Below, one piece after another: positions 40,235 to 46,591 of a stretch of DNA of 46,612 bases (positions within the stretch are counted from its first letter, which is position 1; each line of letters starts with the position of its first letter). The notes under the pieces are model-generated. The model had not been told where the DNA came from. It saw nothing but the letters and a program-made list of their open reading frames with translations, and did not search any database. A program made the position numbers and the translations under genes. Origin of the DNA: a virus; IMG/VR virus record IMGVR_UViG_3300046003_006061, positions 1 to 46,612 of that record; one strand, 5' to 3'.

Positions 40235-40729
40235 ATGAATTACACAACGTTATTTTATTGGCTCACAGTAGCCGACAATGCCCGAGACATGTTTAGGGTA
40301 GGGTTAATTATCTTCACAGGTATAGCAGTTCTATCTACAATCGGTAACATTTTATTTAGATCAGATAGTCAAGAAGATTCTGCTGTACAATGCCGCAAAT
40401 GGATGTGGTGGTCTTATCCATTTATGTTTTTATTCTGGAGTTTGTTTATTTTTACTCCAAGTAAGAAAGATGCATTATTGATTGTAGCAGGAGGACAGAC
40501 AATGAACTTCTTAACAACAGATTCAACTGCTAAACAAATTCCTCATGAGTTGTCTAATTTTGTAGTAACAGAATTAAAGAACATGGCAGCAGAAGCTCAA
40601 GTGGATTTGAATATTAAGGATCAAAAACAAAAGATACTTGAACAAGCCAAAGAAATGTCAGCTAAAGAGTTGATGGAAAAAATGAAAGTTGATTCAACTT
40701 TTGCAAAAGTAGTATTAGAAAAAGAATAA
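40235..40729 (+). CDS. Two-pass membrane protein, 164 aa
   Basis: Hydrophobic segments at about residues 23-43 and 65-82 are followed by a 75-residue helical cytoplasmic part rich in Gln, Glu and Lys (KNMAAEAQVDLNIKDQKQKI). It is translated just before an SPFH protein, so the two probably act at the same membrane site. No enzyme motif. Confidence 0.75.
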   Translation: MNYTTLFYWLTVADNARDMFRVGLIIFTGIAVLSTIGNILFRSDSQEDSAVQCRKWMWWSYPFMFLFWSLFIFTPSKKDALLIVAGGQTMNFLTTDSTAKQIPHELSNFVVTELKNMAAEAQVDLNIKDQKQKILEQAKEMSAKELMEKMKVDSTFAKVVLEKE

Positions 40730-40758
40730 TTATAAATCAAATTTAAACAAAAGAAGTT

Positions 40759-41607
40759 ATGAACAGAATTTTAATTGCAGTAGGCTTAGTAATAGCCATT
40801 TTAGTAGGTGTTAGTTCTTGTGAACAAATTGATGCCGGACACGTAGGTGTAAAAGTAAACATGTATGGCTCTGATAAAGGAGTTGGAGGAGTAACAGAAT
40901 GTACTGGGATGGTATTTTACAATCCAATCACAACAAAGATCTATGAATTTCCAACATTCATCCAGCATAAAGAGTACACAAAAACAGCTGATAATGATAA
41001 TTCATTTGTAGTAAACAGCAAGGATGGTAGTGAATTTAGAGTATCACCAATTGTAAACTACTCAGTACAGAGAGAAAAGGTACCAGCCATCTTTTCAAAA
41101 TATAGAAGAAGTTTACCTGAGATTGAGGAAGGATTTTTAAAGACAGCTGTATATGATGCTTTTAGGTTAGCTGCAAATAAATACACCGCTGATGGATTGA
41201 TTTCAAATAGAGAAATATTTGAACAAGAAGTTAGAAAAATATTAGTTAATCAATTATTGAAAGAAGGATTCGTATTAAATCAGTTTACATCAAATTTAAT
41301 TTATCCAGATTCATTTAAGAAAGCTATTAATGCTAAAAATAATGCAGTACAGTCAGCTTTAATGGCTGAGAATAAAGTTAAGCAAGCTGAAGCTGAAGCA
41401 AAAATTAAAGTAGCAACAGCAAATGGTAACGCAGAAGCATTATTAGCAAATGCAAGAGCTGAAGCTGAATCAAATAGATTAAGACAACAAACATTAACAC
41501 CGATGCTATTACAACAACAATGGATTGAAGCATGGAGAAGAGGTGGATCACAAGTACCACAATATATTACAAGTGGGGGTGAAAAGTTTATGATGAACTT
41601 AAAATAG
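40759..41607 (+). CDS. SPFH/band-7 (prohibitin-like) membrane protein
   Basis: A membrane or lipoprotein start (MNRILIAVGLVIAILVGVSSCEQ, with SSC as a possible lipobox) leads into the band-7 domain: IDAGHVGVKVNMYG, then YNPITTKIYEFPTFIQ and SPIVNYSV. A long coiled-coil rich in Ala, Glu and Lys follows (about residues 195-240), as in prohibitins and stomatins. Such proteins form large ring or cage scaffolds on membranes. In phages the role is unknown; membrane stabilisation or superinfection control are possible. Confidence 0.88.
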   Translation: MNRILIAVGLVIAILVGVSSCEQIDAGHVGVKVNMYGSDKGVGGVTECTGMVFYNPITTKIYEFPTFIQHKEYTKTADNDNSFVVNSKDGSEFRVSPIVNYSVQREKVPAIFSKYRRSLPEIEEGFLKTAVYDAFRLAANKYTADGLISNREIFEQEVRKILVNQLLKEGFVLNQFTSNLIYPDSFKKAINAKNNAVQSALMAENKVKQAEAEAKIKVATANGNAEALLANARAEAESNRLRQQTLTPMLLQQQWIEAWRRGGSQVPQYITSGGEKFMMNLK

Positions 41608-41631
41608 TAAAATATTTTAAAAATAATTAAT

Positions 41632-41659
41632 AAAAGGCTTGCTTACGCAGGCCTTTTTT
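41632..41659 (+). terminator. Strong intrinsic terminator after the SPFH gene
   Basis: AAAAGGCTTGC (41632-41642), loop TTAC, GCAGGCCTTTT (41647-41657): an 11-bp stem with one G-U pair, followed by T to 41659. The TTG in the left arm is the -33 element of the next promoter. Confidence 0.85.
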
Positions 41660-41676
41660 CGTATATTTAGGTATAA
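41639..41676 (+). promoter_or_regulatory. Phage promoter for the gene at 41700
   Basis: TTG at 41639-41641 in the terminator stem, 20 bases, TATATT at 41662-41667 in TTCGTATATTTAGGTATAA. It is the clearest case of overlapping terminator and promoter. The start at 41700 has the context GAAGTTATG. Confidence 0.85.
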
Positions 41677-41699
41677 TTAAAAACAATAAAATAGAAGTT

Positions 41700-41852
41700 A
41701 TGGAAAAGAAAAACATCTATGAAATTATAGCTGAAGAACAGGCTTATAAGATTTATAATACTATTCAAGAATTTTCTCCTTTAGAGTACAAATCAGGAAA
41801 AGAGAAAAGAAGAGAAAGAAGGGCATTGCAAAGAAAATCTAAAAATAAATAA
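41700..41852 (+). CDS. Small basic protein, 50 aa
   Basis: A 50-codon frame from the GTTATG start after the promoter to TAA at 41850. The first half is a helix (IYEIIAEEQAYKIYNTIQEF); the second is very basic (GKEKRRERRALQRKSKNK) and could bind nucleic acid. It ends one base before the next ATG. Promoter position and packing support it. Confidence 0.7.
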   Translation: MEKKNIYEIIAEEQAYKIYNTIQEFSPLEYKSGKEKRRERRALQRKSKNK

Positions 41853-41853
41853 A

Positions 41854-42456
41854 ATGATAAATAATATAGAGTTAATTAAGCCATTGCTTAATTTTGAAAA
41901 TGAAGGTGACTTTTACATGTTATATGTTTTAAAACGTAAAAAAGATCAACCTGAAGGTGAAAGAGACAATCATCAATCAGTAAGAACACTTCGTTCGTAT
42001 TGTATCAATTCAATTGAACAATTAGAAAAGAAGTATGACGAGATACAATTGTTATGTGAGACATTTAAAGCAAGAGCTTATATTCATGTTCAAAAACAAA
42101 ACCATAAAGATGTTTCCCTAAGTATGATGGTTGCTTTAGCACAACGTATACAAGATGGAAATCACCAACAACAATCATTATTTGATTCAGTAGTAGGTCA
42201 ATTAAAGACATATGAAAAGAGATGGATTGTCGATATTGATGAAAAGGCACATTACCACTTATTAGCAGTAGAAGAACGTATTAGGAAAAGTAGACCGGAA
42301 GGTGATAAAGTAGAGATGGTTATACCTACTAAAAATGGTTACCACTTAATCACTTCTAGATTTGATATAATGTATTTCAAAGAATACTTCCCAGACATTG
42401 ATATTCAAAAGAAAAATCCAACATTGCTTTATTTACCAAATAGTTTGGAAGATTAA
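41854..42456 (+). CDS. Hypothetical protein with possible AEP-primase-like motifs, 200 aa
   Basis: The segment RWIVDIDE (D127, D129) followed by a helix and TKNGYHLIT (H164) recalls motifs I and II of archaeo-eukaryotic primase/polymerase proteins, where two acidic residues and a later G-x-H occur. The N-terminal 110 residues (MLYVLKRKKDQPEG, then SIEQLEKKYDEIQLLCETF) are not recognised. The protein could be a minimal primase-like or inactive relative, but it is short and the third acidic motif is not obvious. Otherwise a conserved hypothetical. Confidence 0.6.
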   Translation: MINNIELIKPLLNFENEGDFYMLYVLKRKKDQPEGERDNHQSVRTLRSYCINSIEQLEKKYDEIQLLCETFKARAYIHVQKQNHKDVSLSMMVALAQRIQDGNHQQQSLFDSVVGQLKTYEKRWIVDIDEKAHYHLLAVEERIRKSRPEGDKVEMVIPTKNGYHLITSRFDIMYFKEYFPDIDIQKKNPTLLYLPNSLED

Positions 42457-42482
42457 ATATAAATTCGTATATTAAGGTATAA
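42445..42482 (+). promoter_or_regulatory. Phage promoter for the gene at 42493
   Basis: TTGG at 42445 (inside the end of the upstream gene), 20 bases after the TTG to TATATT at 42468-42473 in TTCGTATATTAAGGTATAA. The start at 42493 has the context ATAAGTTATG. Confidence 0.85.
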
Positions 42483-42492
42483 ATAATAAGTT

Positions 42493-42753
42493 ATGAGTGT
42501 AAGTAATAAGTACAAAATTGAATACAAAACCTATGAAAATAAACATTTAATTAATATTAAAAAGTTAGATTTATGTTTATATATTAATACAATTGATTCT
42601 TCTCGTTCTTTTGCTAGTGAGTATAAAAGGGGATGGGTAACTCATAAAGTTATAAATAATGTCTTAATTGAAGATACATTAGTTTCAATGTTGAAGAGTA
42701 AAAATAATGATGATTTGACATTAGCTTTCGAAATATTAAATACTAGATTTTAA
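42493..42753 (+). CDS. Hypothetical protein, 86 aa
   Basis: A basic protein with a strand-rich first half (YKIEYKTYENKHLINIKKLDLCLYIN) and a helical end. First gene after its promoter. Family not recognised. Confidence 0.65.
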   Translation: MSVSNKYKIEYKTYENKHLINIKKLDLCLYINTIDSSRSFASEYKRGWVTHKVINNVLIEDTLVSMLKSKNNDDLTLAFEILNTRF

Positions 42754-42763
42754 AATAAAAGTT

Positions 42764-42985
42764 ATGGAAGATTTAATTAAAATCAATAGATGTGAAGAGG
42801 TAGTAGACAATTGGGGTAATACAGAGCAGTACAGAGATGTTGAGTTGTTTAAATTACTTACTACTCCTGAGGATTGGACGGATGACCAATTATTCATGAC
42901 AGATGAAGGAAGTTATTATATAGATGATTTGATAGGTAAAAGAGTTCAGGTAGGTAATTATATCTTTACAGTTCAAGAAGATTAA
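42764..42985 (+). CDS. Hypothetical acidic protein, 73 aa
   Basis: An acidic protein (RDVELFKLLTTPEDWTDDQLFMTDEGSYYIDDLIGK) with a strand-rich end (VQVGNYIFTVQED). Start context AAAAGTTATG. It lies just before the DNA ligase gene and is probably co-transcribed. Role unknown. Confidence 0.65.
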   Translation: MEDLIKINRCEEVVDNWGNTEQYRDVELFKLLTTPEDWTDDQLFMTDEGSYYIDDLIGKRVQVGNYIFTVQED

Positions 42986-43004
42986 TTCTAAAAAATAATA
43001 AACT

Positions 43005-44120
43005 ATGATATTACCAATTTTATACAAACGTTCAAATAGTAAAGAACATATCAACCAATGGCAAATTGAAGTTCAAGGTTGTATGTTTAGAACAACAACT
43101 GGTTTTGTAGATATGAAAATGTTTACAGGTGATTGGACAGTTTGTTCACCTAAAAATGTAGGTAAAAAGAATGCTACAACAGCTGAAGAACAAGCATTAT
43201 TTGAAGCCCAAGCACTTCACACTAAACGTAAAGATTTAGGTTATTGGGAAGACATAAATGATTGTGATAAGAAAGTATTCTTTCAACCTATGTTAGCTCA
43301 GGACTATGACAAACGTAAAGATAAAATTAAATACCCAATCTTATCTCAACCTAAATTAGATGGTATCAGATGCATTATTAAATCAGATGGTATGTGGACA
43401 AGAAATGGTAAAGAAATTATATCTGCGCCCCACATATATGAATATTTAAAACATATCTTTGATAATCAACCCGACTTAGTATTGGACGGTGAATTATATA
43501 CTTCAGATAGGGATGTTGATTTTAACACTATTATTTCATGTGTTAGAAAAACAAAACCAACTCAAGCTGATTTAGAAATGTCAGCCAAATATATTGAGTT
43601 CTGGGCTTATGATTTATATGATGGTGAGGATTTAGTATATGAAGATAGAAGAAATTTATTAAAAGGATTAGAAACTAAGTATAGTATAGGTTACCCTTTA
43701 TATAGAGTAGTTGTAACTTATGAACTACCTAATGAAAAATATGTTACAGAACAACTTCAACATTACATTTATCAAGGTTTTGAAGGTCAAATATTAAGAG
43801 ACCCAAACACACCTTACGAAAACAAAAGATCAAATGGTTTATTAAAACATAAAACATTTCATGATGAGGAGTTTGAAATAATTGGTTACGCTGAGGGTGT
43901 AGGTAAATTTTCAGGTAAATTAGCAACTTTAAAAGTAGATGTTAATGGGGTTCAAGTTGATTGTACTATAAATGGTACAATGGGTTATTTAGAAGAATTA
44001 TTTGAAATTAAAGATAGTTTAATAGGTAAAAAAGCAACTGTTAAATATTTTGAAAAAACAACTGATAATTCATTACGTTTCCCAAAAGTGATTCAAATAG
44101 ATAGAAACAGTTATGAATAG
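43005..44120 (+). CDS. ATP-dependent DNA ligase
   Basis: Nucleotidyltransferase core with the AMP-binding lysine in SQPKLDGIR (K117), motif III VLDGELYT, motif IIIa IEFWAYDLYD, motif IV GFEGQILRD and motif V LLKHKTF, then an OB-fold domain. The first 100 residues (WQIEVQGCMFRTTTGFVDM) resemble a WGR-like DNA-binding domain. It would seal nicks in phage DNA. At 371 residues it is complete; the last 8 bases overlap the next gene. Confidence 0.93.
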   Translation: MILPILYKRSNSKEHINQWQIEVQGCMFRTTTGFVDMKMFTGDWTVCSPKNVGKKNATTAEEQALFEAQALHTKRKDLGYWEDINDCDKKVFFQPMLAQDYDKRKDKIKYPILSQPKLDGIRCIIKSDGMWTRNGKEIISAPHIYEYLKHIFDNQPDLVLDGELYTSDRDVDFNTIISCVRKTKPTQADLEMSAKYIEFWAYDLYDGEDLVYEDRRNLLKGLETKYSIGYPLYRVVVTYELPNEKYVTEQLQHYIYQGFEGQILRDPNTPYENKRSNGLLKHKTFHDEEFEIIGYAEGVGKFSGKLATLKVDVNGVQVDCTINGTMGYLEELFEIKDSLIGKKATVKYFEKTTDNSLRFPKVIQIDRNSYE

Positions 44121-44319
44121 AAAACCTTATAAAAGGATCTATTGTGAAGATACATCCCCTATCTTAAAATCAATAAGAACTGCTAAAAATAATGGTAAAA
44201 TCAGGACAATAAATGATTTAACTTACGAGCAAATAGGGGATGATATGCTGTATTGCTTTAAAACCTCTCGCGTTGTTAAACTTGGCTCTCTAGAATTGGA
44301 TTCGTATATTAAGACATAA
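44113..44319 (+). CDS. Hypothetical protein, 68 aa
   Basis: A basic protein (KPYKRIYCEDTSPILKSIRTAKNN). Its last residues (LDSYIKT) and stop codon are encoded by the promoter block TTCGTATATTAAGACATAA, the stop being the final TAA. The C-terminus is thus dictated by the promoter. Overlaps the ligase gene by 8 bases. No function known. Confidence 0.6.
   Translation: MNRKPYKRIYCEDTSPILKSIRTAKNNGKIRTINDLTYEQIGDDMLYCFKTSRVVKLGSLELDSYIKT
44282..44319 (+). promoter_or_regulatory. Phage promoter for the gene at 44336
   Basis: TTGGCTC at 44282, 20 bases after the TTG to TATATT at 44305-44310, ending at the TAA that stops the upstream gene. The start at 44336 follows an A-rich leader. It lies wholly inside coding sequence. 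Confidence 0.82.
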
Positions 44320-44335
44320 TTAAAATATAAAGATT

Positions 44336-44503
44336 ATGAGAAAGATTTATATCAATAAAGAGACAGGCACAGAAGTAGAAGTTACTTCAGTTAGAAGATC
44401 AATGTTTGATAATAGATGGTTTACTTTTGTAGATGAGGAAGATAATATCTTTGATATGAGAGAGGATGAGTTTAAATCTTTATATAATAAAAAAGATGAG
44501 TGA
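44336..44503 (+). CDS. Small hypothetical protein, 55 aa
   Basis: ATG at 44336 opens a 55-codon frame (RKIYINKETGTEVEVTSV..., then WFTFVDEEDNIFDMREDEF) ending TGA at 44501-44503. The pattern is strand-rich and acidic, consistent with a small soluble domain. It overlaps the next gene by 8 bases and sits right after a promoter. Confidence 0.65.
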   Translation: MRKIYINKETGTEVEVTSVRRSMFDNRWFTFVDEEDNIFDMREDEFKSLYNKKDE

Positions 44504-44765
44504 GAAAACAGGTAATACTGAGAAACTAATTTATGACTTTAATACAGCCTCTAATCAAGAGGTTTGGATGCCTAATTTAGATGGATGGTATAGAGTTACA
44601 AGTAGAGAATTTAGGAGTTTTAATGGTAAAAGAAGAATTAATGGAGAGGAATATAAAGGTCCTGTATACCATTACGCCACTAATAAAAGAGCTAACAAGT
44701 CATTAGTAGAAGCTAATAAAATAGCAAGCCATAATTACAAAAGTGTTAGGAGACCTGGAGATTAA
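44496..44765 (+). CDS. Hypothetical protein, 89 aa
   Basis: The frame is open from 44466, but the ATG at 44496 overlaps the stop of the upstream small gene, which fits the packing here. The protein has an aromatic middle (EVWMPNLDGWYRVTSREF) and a basic end. Its 3' end contains the TAGG element of the next promoter. No family recognised. Confidence 0.6.
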   Translation: MSEKTGNTEKLIYDFNTASNQEVWMPNLDGWYRVTSREFRSFNGKRRINGEEYKGPVYHYATNKRANKSLVEANKIASHNYKSVRRPGD

Positions 44766-44784
44766 TTCGTATATTAAATTAAAT
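44747..44784 (+). promoter_or_regulatory. Phage promoter for the gene at 44799
   Basis: TAGG at 44747, the same 23-base offset to TATATT at 44770-44775 in ATTCGTATATTAAATTAAA. The start at 44799 follows an A-rich leader without GTT. Confidence 0.7.
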
Positions 44785-44798
44785 AAAAATAAATAAAA

Positions 44799-45002
44799 AT
44801 GGAGAAATTAGGAGTATTTTTTGCCGCTATTGGTATGGTAATAGTAATAGCTGTGTTAATGGCTTGGCCCACTCAATTATTATGGAACTATTGTTTAACA
44901 CCTGCTGTAGAGGGTTTAAACTCAATTGGGTTTTGGCAGGCATTAGGAATTAATGTATTGTGTGGGATTTTATTTAGAAACTCAACATCCAATTCAAAAT
45001 AA
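44799..45002 (+). CDS. Two-pass membrane protein, 67 aa
   Basis: Two hydrophobic segments (residues 5-29 and about 40-60) with Trp-rich edges. The stop overlaps the next ATG (TAATG). It is probably an early inner-membrane protein; function unknown. Confidence 0.65.
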   Translation: MEKLGVFFAAIGMVIVIAVLMAWPTQLLWNYCLTPAVEGLNSIGFWQALGINVLCGILFRNSTSNSK

Positions 45003-45178
45003 TGAGTTACTATCAAGTTATCTTAAAATCAGGAAAAACACACCCGTCTCTTTATAAAACTATACCTAACGCAATTAAAAATGTTGGTATAGGAAATATA
45101 AAGGAGATTAAAGAAGTAAGGAATGAATTGGTTGACGCCAAATATGAAGAACCAACAGGAACATTAAACATCGATTAA
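45002..45178 (+). CDS. Small hypothetical protein, 58 aa
   Basis: A 58-codon frame in TAATG overlap with the membrane protein: MSYYQVILKSGKTHPSLYKT, then a helix GNIKEIKEVRNELVDAKYEE. A small alpha/beta protein; ends one base before the next ATG. Role unknown. Confidence 0.65.
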   Translation: MSYYQVILKSGKTHPSLYKTIPNAIKNVGIGNIKEIKEVRNELVDAKYEEPTGTLNID

Positions 45179-45179
45179 T

Positions 45180-45320
45180 ATGAGCAAAAACAGTGCAAAA
45201 ACTAACCACGAACAATTGATTCAGTGGTTACCTACATTAGGGCAACCTAAAGTGAAAAGAGAACAACAACAAACTAAATTCAGCAAAGCTGATCACTACA
45301 AAAGTAAGGGGGTTAAATAA
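45180..45320 (+). CDS. Small basic protein, 46 aa
   Basis: A 46-codon frame (MSKNSAKTNHEQLIQWLPTLG...) that is basic and Gln/Lys-rich. It directly follows the previous small gene and precedes the promoter at 45323. No motif visible. Confidence 0.55.
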   Translation: MSKNSAKTNHEQLIQWLPTLGQPKVKREQQQTKFSKADHYKSKGVK

Positions 45321-45322
45321 GT

Positions 45323-45360
45323 TTTGCTTTTTAGATATCTTTTCGTATATTTAGGTATAA
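45323..45360 (+). promoter_or_regulatory. Phage promoter for the gene at 45373
   Basis: TTTG at 45323 with TATATT at 45346-45351 in TTTTCGTATATTTAGGTATAA. Here the TTG is one base later than in the other sites. The start at 45373 has the context TAGGTTATG. Confidence 0.8.
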
Positions 45361-45372
45361 ATTAAATAGGTT

Positions 45373-45642
45373 ATGAATAGAAAATTCACTGAAAGGATAG
45401 AGTATAAAGGAACTCGCTTTGAACAAAAAGTGGGTATTGAGTTTGACCAAGAAAATTGGAATGAACTTAAAGCTAAAGGTATAATGGATGAAAGTAAAAA
45501 CACACTTGCAAATGATTGGGAAACCACCTTTAGTTTAGATAAATGGGGAATAAAATATTTAAAACATATGTACTCCCCAAGCCTTGACAGACTAAGATCT
45601 TGTACATTCAGTGAGTTTTATGGTAAGGGGATTGTTGATTAA
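45373..45642 (+). CDS. Hypothetical protein, 89 aa
   Basis: A soluble basic protein (ERIEYKGTRFEQKVGIEFDQENW, then WGIKYLKHMYSPSLDRL) of mixed strand and helix. It has its own promoter. No family recognised. Confidence 0.65.
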   Translation: MNRKFTERIEYKGTRFEQKVGIEFDQENWNELKAKGIMDESKNTLANDWETTFSLDKWGIKYLKHMYSPSLDRLRSCTFSEFYGKGIVD

Positions 45643-45657
45643 CCTAATAAATAAAAA

Positions 45658-45831
45658 ATGAAAACTGTACAATTTACCTTACAAGAGAGGTGGGCCGCTT
45701 CAAAGCATATGGTTCAAAAATCTAAAAAAACCTATACTAGAAAAGATAAACATAAGAAAAAGGACCTTAAAGGTCCTTCTTTTATTGTAATGTTTGGCTC
45801 TCCGGGGTATGCTTCGTATATTAAAGTATAA
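45658..45831 (+). CDS. Possible small basic protein, 57 aa
   Basis: A 57-codon frame begins with MKTVQFTLQERWAASKHM and a Lys-rich stretch. It then runs through a terminator hairpin (45760-45784) and the next promoter, stopping at that promoter's final TAA. A transcript ending at the terminator would lack a stop codon, so either the terminator is weak, the peptide is made from read-through, or the frame is not a gene. Confidence 0.4.
   Translation: MKTVQFTLQERWAASKHMVQKSKKTYTRKDKHKKKDLKGPSFIVMFGSPGYASYIKV
45760..45784 (+). terminator. Intrinsic terminator
   Basis: AAGGACC (45760-45766), a short loop and GGTCCTT (45772-45778) form a 7-8 bp stem followed by CTTTT. It sits ahead of the promoter at 45794. 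Confidence 0.8.
45794..45831 (+). promoter_or_regulatory. Phage promoter for the gene at 45848
   Basis: TTGGCTC at 45794, 20 bases after the TTG to TATATT at 45817-45822 in CTTCGTATATTAAAGTATAA. The start at 45848 has the context ATAAGTTATG. Confidence 0.85.
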
Positions 45832-45847
45832 TTAAAAATAATAAGTT

Positions 45848-46588
45848 ATGACAAATCAAGAAACACAATTAGAATTAGATTTTGGAATGTTAACAGTTGC
45901 TCAACAAGAGCGTGTTGATTCATTTATTAAAAATCAAAAAGAACAAACATCAAATAATATTAAAAATAGTAATACTATTGAAACATTATTAAATGAGGGT
46001 GGTTTTATTAAAGGTGTTGATTATGAAAATACTACTAAAATAAAAATTGTAACAGGAGAAAAAGAATTTGGTTATGGTTCAGATACTTTTAAAGCTGATG
46101 TTACTTATGAAATGGTAGATGGTAATGTTTATATTTTATATAAAAAATTTGATTCTAGAGAAAATAAAATTGTAACTCAAAGAGGTTATGTTTCAAAAAA
46201 TTCTGATAAACTTGAATGTAGTTATATTACCTCTCAATATAGAGCTTATAAATCAAAATCATTATATGAGAAATTATTAGAAAATAATAGTAAAGCTCAA
46301 AATGAGTATGATAGTGCTAATCGTGAAAAATCAGTTATTAATTATACAGTTGAAAAATATAAAACATTATTTCCAAAAGCTGAAGTTACAGTAGGTAGAG
46401 ATTACTATAAAAATTATAAAAGTAATTATATTGAATTTTCAATTGTGACAGTTAAATTTGAAAAAGGTTCATACATTAGTTTTAGATTAGGTTATGAAAA
46501 TGATAAAGAATATATTCATAAAAAATATGATGCAGTTGAGGCTCAATTAAGTGCTATTGAATTATTAAATATTTTTAATCAACAATAA
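45848..46588 (+). CDS. Conserved hypothetical phage protein, 246 aa
   Basis: A soluble protein with a Gln/Asn-rich N-terminal helix, a strand-rich middle (KIKIVTGEKEFGYGSDTFKAD) and a tyrosine-rich second half that seems to repeat the pattern (KAEVTVGRDYYKNYKS). It has its own promoter and is the last complete gene. I do not recognise a catalytic motif. Confidence 0.7.
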   Translation: MTNQETQLELDFGMLTVAQQERVDSFIKNQKEQTSNNIKNSNTIETLLNEGGFIKGVDYENTTKIKIVTGEKEFGYGSDTFKADVTYEMVDGNVYILYKKFDSRENKIVTQRGYVSKNSDKLECSYITSQYRAYKSKSLYEKLLENNSKAQNEYDSANREKSVINYTVEKYKTLFPKAEVTVGRDYYKNYKSNYIEFSIVTVKFEKGSYISFRLGYENDKEYIHKKYDAVEAQLSAIELLNIFNQQ

Positions 46589-46591
46589 AGT

